Positions 1 to 7,058 of a DNA stretch of 18,041 nt are shown piece after piece (position 1 is the first letter of the stretch; every line of letters starts with the position of its first letter). The stretch covers positions 1-18,041 of the forward strand of contig JAYOFM010000083.1 in assembly GCA_038117225.1 (NCBI GenBank), given 5' to 3'. Origin of the DNA: JAYOFM01 sp038117225. GTDB lineage: Bacteria; Pseudomonadota; Alphaproteobacteria; Rhodospirillales; Casp-alpha2. Made by a program: the position numbers and the translations under genes. The notes under the pieces were generated by a model. It was not told the DNA's origin and ran no database searches. It saw nothing but the letters and a program-made list of their open reading frames with translations.

Positions 1-1
1 C

Positions 2-472
2 GACGCGAACACCGAGTTGACCGATACCCTGGAACGCATCCGCGCCCACGCCGGCGCCGCCATGGGCATGATCGATGATCCTGACCGTGCCCGAGAGACC
101 AGCCCCGCCGTGCCCTTCATCTCCATGATCGCGCCGCCGGCGGATTATTACGACGCCATCGGCGACCGCACGGTGGCGGCGGAGGAATCGGATTTCCTGG
201 CGCGCATGATGTTCATGCAGCAGATGCACAAGACCTGCGCCGGCACTAGCACCGTCTGCACCGGAGTCGCCAGCCGGCTGCCCGGCACCATCGTTAGCGA
301 GGCCTGCCGGCCGGAAACCCAGGACGGTATCGAGGTCCGCTTCGGCCATCCGGCCGGCGTCATCGTCACCGAGGCCCGGGTCGAACTGGATGGCAACGAC
401 TACGTGGTCAAGCGCGCCACCCTCGGCCGCACCGCCCGGCGCCTCATGGAAGGGACGGTTTACGTTCCCTAG
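2..472 (+). CDS. PrpF-family (methylaconitate/methylitaconate isomerase-like) protein, C-terminal part, cut by window edge
   Basis: The reading frame is open from base 2 (beginning D-A-N-T-E-L-T-D-T-L-E) to a TAG at 470-472, giving 156 residues without a true start. A TTG at 17 could be read as a start, but the frame continues upstream in the family's expected sequence, so this is the truncated tail of a gene of normally about 380-400 residues. Family features seen are K-T-C-A-G-T-S-T-V-C-T-G-V-A in the middle, the H-P-A-G-V-I segment, and a closing R-T-A-R-R-L-M-E-G-T-V-Y-V-P, typical of PrpF C-termini. The family has a diaminopimelate-epimerase fold and moves double bonds in substrates such as 2-methylaconitate, 3-methylitaconate or 4-oxalomesaconate. 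The N-terminal half with the catalytic Lys/Cys lies outside, so substrate cannot be judged. It ends 101 bases before the MmgE/PrpD gene and shares its strand, so a metabolic link is likely. Confidence 0.85.
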   Translation, partial: DANTELTDTLERIRAHAGAAMGMIDDPDRARETSPAVPFISMIAPPADYYDAIGDRTVAAEESDFLARMMFMQQMHKTCAGTSTVCTGVASRLPGTIVSEACRPETQDGIEVRFGHPAGVIVTEARVELDGNDYVVKRATLGRTARRLMEGTVYVP

Positions 473-532
473 ACCAGCTGGCCAATTGCCGGCTTTCCCG
501 GCCGCCGCGCCTGTGCTGTAATTTTCCCCTCG

Positions 533-544
533 ATTGTATACAAC
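533..544. promoter_or_regulatory. Palindromic operator-like site ATTGTATACAAC upstream of the catabolic operon
   Basis: TTGTATACAA at 534-543 is a perfect 10-bp palindrome, about 30 bases before the ATG of the MmgE/PrpD gene and inside the only sizeable gap on this side. Palindromes built on GTATAC are known operators of GntR-family regulators (FadR/VanR-like groups). The same core, ATTGTATACA, recurs inverted at 17878-17887 before the second arm of the cluster. No matching regulator gene is in the window. A convincing -35/-10 pair could not be placed, although TATACA inside the palindrome could itself serve as a -10. Confidence 0.6.
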
Positions 545-573
545 GGCGCGGACGCCGGACCCGGGAGGACACC

Positions 574-1956
574 ATGGACAACACATCGGCCAAGCTGGCG
601 AGGTTCGCCGCTGAATTGAACTACGACGATCTGCCGCCCGACGTGATCGAGCGTGCAAAGCTGCTGATCCTCGATCTTTCCGGCATCATCGTGCGCGCCC
701 GCCACGATGCCAATTCGACGCCGAGCCTGATCAAATCCATGAACCGCCTCGGCCTTGGTGGCGGCGATTGTTCGGTGCTCGGCGACGGCGAGGGCTACGC
801 CGCGCCGGCCGCCGCCATGATCAACGGCACGCTGGCCCATTCGCTGGATTTCGACGACACCCACGCCGAAGCCTCGCTGCATTCGTCGGCGCCGATCGTG
901 CCGGCGGCGCTGGCGGCGGCGGAAATGACCGGGGCGTCCGGCAAGGACGTGCTGGCCGCCGTGGTCGCCGGTTATGAAATCCAGATTCGGCTGTCGTTGG
1001 CGCTGATTCCGTCGGAACATTACGACCGGGGCTTCCACCCGACCGCCACCTGCGGCGTCTTCGCGGCGGCGGCGGCGGCGGGCAAGCTGTTCGGCCTCGA
1101 CGCGGCGGGCATTCAAAGCGCCTTCGGCATCGCGCTGAGCCAGTCCGCCGGTTCCATGCAGTTCCTCGCCGACGGCTCGTGGACCAAGCGCTCGCACGTC
1201 GGTCAGGCGGCGCAGAACGGTCTCATGTGCGCGGCCATGGCCGCCGATGGCTACATCGGCCCGGAAGCCGCCTTCGAGGGCAAATGGGGCCTGTTCCAGT
1301 CGCACGCCCCCAATCCGCAGCCGGACATCGCCAGCGCCGAACTGGGCGAACGCTGGGAAACCCTGCGCCTCGCCGTCAAACCCTATCCGTCGTGCCGTTA
1401 CACCCACGCCCCCATCGATGCCATCCTGGCCATGAAAAAGGAACACGACATCGATCCGGATGACGTGGACAGCATCGAGGTCGGCGTCGCCGAAACCGGA
1501 TGGAAGATCATCGGCAACCCGATCGCCGACAAACAGGCGCCTGAATCCATCGTCGACGGTCAGTTCTCCATGCCGTTCTGTGCCGCCGTTGCCATGCGAT
1601 CCGGGCCGCTGCGCTGGGATGATTACAATACCCTGCTCGCCGATAAGGGCGTGCTCGACCTCTGCCGCCGGGTCGAGGTCAAGGTCGACTCCCGCGCCGA
1701 GGCGGAATTCCCCGCCAACATGTCCGGCGTCGCCACCATCCACACCAAGGACGGCAACAGCTACGAGAAATTCGTCACGCTACCCCTCGGCGAGCCCGGC
1801 AACTTCATGAGCGAGATCGAGTTCCGTGCCAAGTTCAACGATCTGGCGGTGCCGTACCTGCAGGAAGCCGGTGCCGACCGCCTCGCCGACGCCATCCTGT
1901 CGCTGGAAACGGCGAACAGCATGGCGTCTGTCATGGCCCTGGGCCGGCCCGCCTGA
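574..1956 (+). CDS. MmgE/PrpD family protein (dehydratase/decarboxylase-like), copy 1
   Basis: 460 residues, normal for the family, which includes 2-methylcitrate dehydratase PrpD, cis-aconitate decarboxylase and related lyases acting on citrate-like acids. The ATG is preceded by GGGAGG at 563-568 with 5-base spacing. Family landmarks in order: L-D-F-D-D-T-H at 91-97, His103, G-F-H-P-T at 153-157 with His155, S-W-T-K-R-S-H-V-G-Q-A-A at 202-213 with Lys205, and Y-P-S-C-R-Y-T-H at 271-278 with His278. These match the Asp, His, His, Lys and His of the active site as I recall it from cis-aconitate decarboxylase, so the enzyme should be active. Family membership cannot separate dehydratase, decarboxylase or epimerase activity. 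It is the first gene of a compact operon; its stop shares one base with the next ATG (TGATG at 1954-1958). A second, quite different paralogue is at 15611-16978. Confidence 0.9.
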   Translation: MDNTSAKLARFAAELNYDDLPPDVIERAKLLILDLSGIIVRARHDANSTPSLIKSMNRLGLGGGDCSVLGDGEGYAAPAAAMINGTLAHSLDFDDTHAEASLHSSAPIVPAALAAAEMTGASGKDVLAAVVAGYEIQIRLSLALIPSEHYDRGFHPTATCGVFAAAAAAGKLFGLDAAGIQSAFGIALSQSAGSMQFLADGSWTKRSHVGQAAQNGLMCAAMAADGYIGPEAAFEGKWGLFQSHAPNPQPDIASAELGERWETLRLAVKPYPSCRYTHAPIDAILAMKKEHDIDPDDVDSIEVGVAETGWKIIGNPIADKQAPESIVDGQFSMPFCAAVAMRSGPLRWDDYNTLLADKGVLDLCRRVEVKVDSRAEAEFPANMSGVATIHTKDGNSYEKFVTLPLGEPGNFMSEIEFRAKFNDLAVPYLQEAGADRLADAILSLETANSMASVMALGRPA

Positions 1957-2474
1957 TGGTCGCCGAAGCCAAAGAGGTCGGCCCCAATCGCTACCGGGAA
2001 TCCTACGGACGTTACCTGGAGGACTTCGCGGTCGGTGATGTCTATGAGCATCGTCCGGGGCGTACCATCACCGAGACCGACAACACCTGGTTCACGCTGC
2101 TAACCATGAACCAGCACCCGCTGCACTTCGACGTGGAATACGCCAAGAAAAGCGAATTCGGCAAACCGCTGGTGAATTCCTGCCTGACGCTGTCGATCAT
2201 CGCCGGCATGAGCGTGTCCGACGTATCGCAGAAAACCATCGCCAACCTGGGCTGGGACAAGGTCAAGATGCCGGCGCCCGTGTTCAATGGCGATACCCTG
2301 TACGCGGAGAGCGAGGTGCTGGCCATCCGCGAAAGCAAGTCGCGGCCGACGCAGGGCATCGTCACCATCAAGACCACGGGAAAAAACCAGGATGGCATCG
2401 AGGTCATGTCCTTCGAGCGCGCCATGCTGATACCCAAGCGCGGTCACGCCGTCGATGACGCGGCCAACTACTGA
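1956..2474 (+). CDS. MaoC-family (hot-dog) enoyl-CoA hydratase/dehydratase
   Basis: 172 residues, a single hot-dog domain. After Y-L-E-D-F-A-V-G-D-V-Y near residues 20-30 comes the hydratase segment T-M-N-Q-H-P-L-H-F-D at 50-59. In classical R-specific hydratases the corresponding motif is D-x-N-P-x-H. Here the Asp position is Asn52 and the Asn position is His54, with His57 kept; I believe this variant is usual in a MaoC subgroup near mesaconyl-CoA/itaconyl-CoA hydratases. Later landmarks are N-L-G-W-D-K-V near 97-103 and P-V-F-N-G-D-T-L-Y-A near 108-117. The likely role is adding or removing water on a branched dicarboxyl-CoA. The start overlaps the upstream stop by one base, so translation is probably coupled and no Shine-Dalgarno is needed. 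Two bases separate it from the acyl-CoA dehydrogenase. The substrate is inferred from neighbours only. Confidence 0.88.
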   Translation: MVAEAKEVGPNRYRESYGRYLEDFAVGDVYEHRPGRTITETDNTWFTLLTMNQHPLHFDVEYAKKSEFGKPLVNSCLTLSIIAGMSVSDVSQKTIANLGWDKVKMPAPVFNGDTLYAESEVLAIRESKSRPTQGIVTIKTTGKNQDGIEVMSFERAMLIPKRGHAVDDAANY

Positions 2475-2476
2475 CC

Positions 2477-3631
2477 ATGGCCGCCGACGCCACCGGTGAC
2501 GATGACGCCCTGATCCTCGACAGCGTCGACAGGTTCCTGGAGCAGGACGTGCGCCCCTACGTGCGCGAGCTCGAGGCCAGCGATTCTTATCCCAGCGATA
2601 TCGCCGACAAGCTCGCCGAACTCGGCCTGTTCGGCGCCACCATCGGCGAAGAATATGGCGGGCTTGGGCTTTCGGCGGCGACCTATTCGAAGATCGTCGA
2701 ACGGGTCTCGGCGGTGTGGATGTCGGTATCGGGTATCTTCAATTCGCACCTGATTATGGCGTCGGCGGTGGAACGCTTCGGCACCGAGGAGATGAAGGGC
2801 CGCTACCTGCCGAAATTCGCCAGCGGCGAGTTGCGCGGCGGTATCGCCCTGACCGAGCCCGACTGCGGCACCGATCTGCAGGCGGTGCGCACGCGCGCCG
2901 AAATGATCGGCAACGAATACGTGGTCACCGGCAACAAGATGTGGATCACCAATTCCGTCGAGGGCGATCTGCTGGCGGTGCTGGTGAAGACCGATCCCGA
3001 GGCCGAGCCGCGCCATTGCGGCACCAGCCTGCTGCTGGTCGAGAAGCACATGGGCTACCGGGCGAGCAAGCTGAAGAAGCTGGGCTACCGGGGCATCGAT
3101 ACCGGCGAGGTAGCGTTTGACGCGGTGCGCGTGCCGCCGGAAAATCTTGTCGGGCCGGAAGAAGGGCAGGGCTTCAAGCAGATACTGGCCGGCTTGGAAC
3201 TCGGCCGCATCAACGTCGCCGCGCGCGGCGTCGGCGTGGCGCGGGCGTGCCTGGACGACAGTGTCGCCTACGCGCAGCAGAGGAAAACCTTCGGCAAGCC
3301 GATCGCCGAGCATCAGGCGATCCAGTTGAAGCTGGCCGAGATGGCGACCCGGGTGGAGGCCTCACGGCTGCTGGTCGAGCAGGCGGCCCGGGCCTACGAC
3401 GCCGGCCAGCGCTGCGACCTGGAAGCCGGCATGGCCAAGCTGTTCGCCACCGAGGCGGCGATGGAAAACGCCGCCGAGGCGATGCGCATCCACGGCGCCT
3501 ATGGCTACTCACCGGAATTCAATATCGAGCGCTACTACCGCGACGCGCCGCTGCTGGCCATCGGCGAGGGCACCAACGAATTGCAGAAGATCATCATCGC
3601 CAAGCAGCTGGTCGAGCGGAACCCGATCTGA
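2477..3631 (+). CDS. Acyl-CoA dehydrogenase family protein
   Basis: 384 residues, the usual length for a soluble FAD-dependent acyl-CoA dehydrogenase. The three domains can be followed: a helical N-terminal part (about 10-120), a beta domain beginning with A-L-T-E-P-D-C-G-T-D at 124-133 and M-W-I-T-N-S at 155-160 (FAD-contacting motifs), and a C-terminal helical domain (about 230-378). The C-terminal I-G-E-G-T-N-E-L-Q carries Glu364 at the position of the medium-chain enzyme's catalytic base. The reaction would be alpha,beta-dehydrogenation of an acyl-CoA, passing electrons to electron-transfer flavoprotein. Substrate preference cannot be read. Placement between a MaoC hydratase and a CoA-transferase suggests it works on the thioester the transferase makes. 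It starts two bases after the MaoC stop, without a clear ribosome site. Confidence 0.95.
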   Translation: MAADATGDDDALILDSVDRFLEQDVRPYVRELEASDSYPSDIADKLAELGLFGATIGEEYGGLGLSAATYSKIVERVSAVWMSVSGIFNSHLIMASAVERFGTEEMKGRYLPKFASGELRGGIALTEPDCGTDLQAVRTRAEMIGNEYVVTGNKMWITNSVEGDLLAVLVKTDPEAEPRHCGTSLLLVEKHMGYRASKLKKLGYRGIDTGEVAFDAVRVPPENLVGPEEGQGFKQILAGLELGRINVAARGVGVARACLDDSVAYAQQRKTFGKPIAEHQAIQLKLAEMATRVEASRLLVEQAARAYDAGQRCDLEAGMAKLFATEAAMENAAEAMRIHGAYGYSPEFNIERYYRDAPLLAIGEGTNELQKIIIAKQLVERNPI

Positions 3632-3632
3632 C

Positions 3633-4832
3633 ATGGCCGCCAATCTTCCCCTTGAAGGCGTCCGCGTTCTCGCTATCGAGCAATATGGCGCCGGGCCATA
3701 CGGCACAATGTACCTGGCCGACCAGGGAGCCGAGGTGATCAAGATCGAGGACCCCAACAACGGCGGCGATTACAGCCGCCAGCTCGGGCCGTATTTCTTC
3801 GACAACGGCGATTCCGAATTCTGGCACAGCTTCAACCGCAACAAGCGCAGCCTTGGGCTCGACCTGTCGACGCCGGACGGGCAGGCGGTGTTTCACGATC
3901 TGGTGGCGACCGCCGACGCGGTCACGTCGAATTTGCGCGGCGACGTGCCGGCGAAGCTGAAACTGACCTACGGCGATCTCAAGCAATTCAATCCGAAGAT
4001 CGTCTGCGCGCACCTGTCGGCTTATGGCCGCACCGGGTCACGCGCCTCGTGGCCGGGCTTCGATTTTCTGATGCAGGCGGAAGCCGGCCTGTTCAGCGTC
4101 ACCGGCGAGCCGGACGGGCCGCCGTCCCGATGCGGCGTTTCCGTGGTCGATCTGATGGGTGGCGTGGCGCTGGCCTTCGGCATTGCTTCGGGGGTGCTGG
4201 CGGCGCGCGGTTCGGGCGAGGGCCGCGATCTCGACGTCACCCTGTTCGACATCGGCCACGCGCTCAACGTCTACACCGCCACCTGGTATCTCAACGACGG
4301 CGTCGTGCAGGGCCGCACGGCACGGTCCGGCCATGCCTCGCTGACGCCGTGCCAGCTCTACAAGACCGGCGATGGCTGGGTCTACATCATGTGCAACAAG
4401 GAAAAGTTCTGGCCGGCGCTGTGCGAGGCCATCGGCAAACCCGAGTGGTCGGATGATGCGCGATTCCGGAGCTTCAAGGAACGCCTGCAAAATCGCGATG
4501 AATTACAGGCCATGCTGGATGAGGTCTTGTCGGCCAAAACCACGGCGGAATGGATGGCGCTGTTCGCCGGCAGCGTCCCGGCATCGCCGATCAACGATCT
4601 CCGGCAAGCCCTCGATAATCCCTTCGTTGCCGAGCGCGGCACCGTGCAGAGGCTCGAACTTGAGGGCCACGGCCCCATGCGCATGCTCGATACGCCGGTG
4701 CGCGGCGCCCAGCCGACGCCGGCCAACCCGGCGCCTGGTCTGGGCGCGGATACCGATGACGTGCTCGGGGGACTGGGCTACGATGCCGAAAGACTGGCAT
4801 CACTTCGCGCGAACAAGGTCATCTCCTCATGA
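3633..4832 (+). CDS. Class III (CaiB/BaiF, formyl-CoA transferase-like) CoA-transferase
   Basis: 399 residues, normal for the family. An upstream in-frame ATG at 3501 would add 44 residues but lies inside the acyl-CoA dehydrogenase gene and encodes a Ser/Arg-rich stretch foreign to the family. The ATG at 3633, one base after the preceding stop, begins M-A-A-N-L-P-L-E-G-V-R-V-L, the standard CaiB-type start. R-S-L-G-L-D-L at 72-78 and P-S-R-C-G-V-S-V-V-D-L-M-G-G at 164-177 are family motifs; Asp173 is the expected catalytic aspartate that forms the acyl anhydride. The enzyme should move CoA from a donor such as succinyl-CoA onto a carboxylic acid. It is the only CoA-activating enzyme in the window and so the probable entry to the CoA branch. 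Its last four bases (ATGA) contain the next start codon. Confidence 0.93.
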   Translation: MAANLPLEGVRVLAIEQYGAGPYGTMYLADQGAEVIKIEDPNNGGDYSRQLGPYFFDNGDSEFWHSFNRNKRSLGLDLSTPDGQAVFHDLVATADAVTSNLRGDVPAKLKLTYGDLKQFNPKIVCAHLSAYGRTGSRASWPGFDFLMQAEAGLFSVTGEPDGPPSRCGVSVVDLMGGVALAFGIASGVLAARGSGEGRDLDVTLFDIGHALNVYTATWYLNDGVVQGRTARSGHASLTPCQLYKTGDGWVYIMCNKEKFWPALCEAIGKPEWSDDARFRSFKERLQNRDELQAMLDEVLSAKTTAEWMALFAGSVPASPINDLRQALDNPFVAERGTVQRLELEGHGPMRMLDTPVRGAQPTPANPAPGLGADTDDVLGGLGYDAERLASLRANKVISS

Positions 4833-5257
4833 ACCAGCCGAAAACACGCACCGGGTCCTGCCTCTGTGGCGCCGTCGCCTTCGAGACTACCGGCGGCCTC
4901 AAGGACGTGGTCCATTGCCACTGCACCGATTGCCGCAAGCAGGCCGGCCAGGCACCGGCGTTCACCGCCGCCTGGAAGGACCAATTTCGCTTCACCGAGG
5001 AACGGGGCCTCAAGTGGTATCGCTCCAGCGACAGCAGCCGGCGTGGATTCTGCGGCGAATGTGGCTCCGTCCTGTTCTTCGACACCGATGGCGACGAGAA
5101 GATTTCCATCGCCGCCGGCGCCTTCGACGGCGAGACCGGCTTGGTTACCGCGGCCCACATCTGGGTCGACAGCAAGGGTGACTACTACAATATCAACGAT
5201 GGCACGCCGCAGCTTCCCCGCAGTGGCGACAAGGTGCCCATGCCGCCGCGCCACTGA
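4829..5257 (+). CDS. GFA/CENP-V domain zinc protein (glutathione-dependent formaldehyde-activating enzyme-like)
   Basis: 142 residues, one complete domain. The zinc-binding pattern is intact: Cys11-x-Cys13, Cys30-x-Cys32-x2-Cys35 (H-C-H-C-T-D-C), and Cys75-x2-Cys78 (F-C-G-E-C-G). The founding member, Gfa of Paracoccus, was reported to promote addition of formaldehyde to glutathione, but most homologues are uncharacterised, so that activity should not be assumed. The gene starts inside the end of the CoA-transferase gene (ATGA, 4829-4832) and ends 19 bases before the LeuC-like gene, so it is firmly embedded in the catabolic operon. A pathway role, for instance handling a reactive aldehyde or thiol adduct, is inference. 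Confidence 0.87.
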   Translation: MNQPKTRTGSCLCGAVAFETTGGLKDVVHCHCTDCRKQAGQAPAFTAAWKDQFRFTEERGLKWYRSSDSSRRGFCGECGSVLFFDTDGDEKISIAAGAFDGETGLVTAAHIWVDSKGDYYNINDGTPQLPRSGDKVPMPPRH

Positions 5258-5276
5258 CGCTTAGGATCACAACACA

Positions 5277-6557
5277 ATGCCGCAGACCATTTCCGAGAAG
5301 ATCATCGCCAAGGCCGCCGGCGTCGATCACGTGACGCCCGGCGAAATCGTCACCTGTTCCGTCGATCTCGCCATGATGCACGACGGCTCGGGCCCGGGCC
5401 GTGCCGGCAAGCAGTTGGACGCCCTTGGCGTGGCGCCGTGGGATGTCTCCAAGATTGTCGTTATCACCGATCACTATGTGTTGCTGGATGACGACAATAG
5501 CGTCGCGCTGCAGCGCGCGGCCACCGAGTGGACGGCGACGCACGGCGTCACCAAGTTCCACGAGGGCGAGGGCATTTGCCACGTGGTGCTGCCGGAAGGC
5601 GGCCACTTGAAGCCGGGCATGTTCTGTGTCGGCGGCGATTCCCATTCGCCGACCGCCGGCGCCTTCGGTACCTTCATGGTCGGCATCGGGGCGACGGAAA
5701 TGACCGGTGTGCTGGCGACCGGGGAAATCTGGGTGCGGGTGCCGGAAACGCTCCGCGTCCATGTCACCGGAACCCTCGCCGACGGCGTCACCGCCAAGGA
5801 CATCATCCTCAAGCTGTGCGGCGACATCGGCATAATGGGCGCCAACTATCAAGCGGTGGAATACACCGGCCCGGCGGTCATGGCGCTGCCCATGGACGAC
5901 CGCATGGTGCTGACCAACATGGCCGCCGAACTGGGCGCCAAGACCGGCATCATCGCGCCCGACGCGACCACCGTGGCGACCCTGACCTCACTCGGCGTCA
6001 GCGATATCGACGTGGACACCTGGCAGAGCGATGCCGACGCTACCATCGCCCGCACCATTACCATCGATGGCGCGGCGTTGCAGCCGCAGGTCGCCGCCCC
6101 GTCGAGCCCGGAAAACGCCGCCGATGTGTCCGAGCACGCGGGCGTCAAGCTGGATCAGGCCTATATCGGCGCCTGCACGGGAGCCAAGCTTGAGGACCTG
6201 CGCATGGCCGCCCGCGTGGTCAAGGGCCGCACGGTCAAGGACGGCATGCGCTTCATCATCGCGCCGTCGTCGAAACGTATCCACGAGAAAGCCGCCGCCG
6301 AGGGTACGCTAAAAATTCTCGAGGATGCCGGTGCCATGATCCTGCCGACCGGCTGCGGCGGCTGTATCGGCCTCGGCCCGGCCCGGCTGCCGGAAGACGC
6401 CGTCGGTATTTCATCGACCAACCGCAACTTCGTCGGCCGCGCCGGGCCCAAATCGTCGCAGCTCTATCTCGGATCCGCCTACAGCGTCGCGGCGGCGGCG
6501 CTGACCGGCGCCATCACCGATCCCCGGGAATTTCTGGGTGAGGGGGACGTCCCATGA
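5277..6557 (+). CDS. Aconitase-family large subunit (LeuC/homoaconitase/DmdA-like), substrate unknown
   Basis: 426 residues, matching the short two-subunit type of isopropylmalate isomerase/homoaconitase large subunit rather than full-length aconitase. A G-G-D-S-H-S-P-T-A-G-A-F-G block lies at 119-131. The [4Fe-4S] ligands are Cys300 in I-G-A-C-T-G-A-K, and Cys360 and Cys363 in T-G-C-G-G-C-I-G. The usual biosynthetic forms are I-G-S-C-T-N and G-C-x-x-C-L, so this is probably a divergent catabolic paralogue. The family isomerises or hydrates 2-hydroxy acids through an unsaturated intermediate; members include isopropylmalate isomerase, homoaconitase and 2,3-dimethylmalate dehydratase. An AGGA at 5263-5266 precedes the ATG. 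It overlaps the small-subunit gene by ATGA. No isopropylmalate synthase is nearby. Confidence 0.92.
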   Translation: MPQTISEKIIAKAAGVDHVTPGEIVTCSVDLAMMHDGSGPGRAGKQLDALGVAPWDVSKIVVITDHYVLLDDDNSVALQRAATEWTATHGVTKFHEGEGICHVVLPEGGHLKPGMFCVGGDSHSPTAGAFGTFMVGIGATEMTGVLATGEIWVRVPETLRVHVTGTLADGVTAKDIILKLCGDIGIMGANYQAVEYTGPAVMALPMDDRMVLTNMAAELGAKTGIIAPDATTVATLTSLGVSDIDVDTWQSDADATIARTITIDGAALQPQVAAPSSPENAADVSEHAGVKLDQAYIGACTGAKLEDLRMAARVVKGRTVKDGMRFIIAPSSKRIHEKAAAEGTLKILEDAGAMILPTGCGGCIGLGPARLPEDAVGISSTNRNFVGRAGPKSSQLYLGSAYSVAAAALTGAITDPREFLGEGDVP

Positions 6558-7051
6558 GCTTCATCGAGGGACGCGCCTGGACCTACGGCGACGGCATCAA
6601 CACCGATCTGTTGGCGCCCAGCCCCTATCTTCGCCATTCGTTGGAGGAGGGGGCGCCTCACTGTCTGGAGAACCACGATCCGGATTTCGCCCCCAATGTG
6701 CGCGAGGGCGACATCTTCGTTGCCGGCGAAAGCCTGGGCGTCGGCTCGTCGCGCGAATATGCGCCGCATTTCTTGAAGCATCTCGGCATCCGCGCCATCC
6801 TCGCCAAGTCGTTCGCCCGCATCTTCTATCGCAATTCGCTCAACCTCGGCCTGCCGCCGCTGGTCTGCGCCGATACCGACCGCATCGGCCGCCATGACAT
6901 CCTGCGTGTCGACCCGTCCGCCGGCACCGTTGAGAACACCACCAAGGGCGAGACCTACACCTGCGATCCCATCCCGGCGCACCTGATGGAGATGGTGGCA
7001 TCGGGCGGCCTGCTGGCGCATCTCGAAAAAACCTTGAAGAAGGCGGGGTAA
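6554..7051 (+). CDS. Aconitase-family small subunit (LeuD/homoaconitase/DmdB-like)
   Basis: 165 residues, the swivelling small subunit partnering the preceding LeuC-like protein; the ATG lies in the large subunit's stop (ATGA at 6554-6557). I-N-T-D-L-L-A-P-S-P-Y-L-R at 15-27 corresponds to the D-T-D-x-I-x-P-x-x-Y-L loop that controls substrate choice, and G-E-S-L-G-V-G-S-S-R-E-Y-A-P at 58-71 is the substrate carboxylate-binding G-S-S-R-E motif. As I recall, Arg after Tyr-Leu is typical of archaeal homoaconitases and hydrophobic residues of isopropylmalate isomerases; Arg27 would then favour a substrate with an extra carboxylate. That is inference from a remembered rule. The gene ends eight bases before the GTG of the MFS carrier. 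Confidence 0.9.
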   Translation: MSFIEGRAWTYGDGINTDLLAPSPYLRHSLEEGAPHCLENHDPDFAPNVREGDIFVAGESLGVGSSREYAPHFLKHLGIRAILAKSFARIFYRNSLNLGLPPLVCADTDRIGRHDILRVDPSAGTVENTTKGETYTCDPIPAHLMEMVASGGLLAHLEKTLKKAG

Positions 7052-7058
7052 GCCGGCC

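Noticed and set aside
488..502. GCCGG-CTTTC-CCGGC hairpin after the PrpF-like gene as terminator
   Set aside because: Only five pairs and no T tract directly after; too weak to call.
1066..1084. GCG/GGC triplet run that looks like a microsatellite
   Set aside because: It encodes a poly-alanine helix in MmgE/PrpD copy 1, common in GC-rich genomes.
469..1743. Leftward open frame of 424 codons
   Set aside because: Antisense to MmgE/PrpD copy 1 and would cover the operator; low-complexity Gly/Arg/Asp composition.
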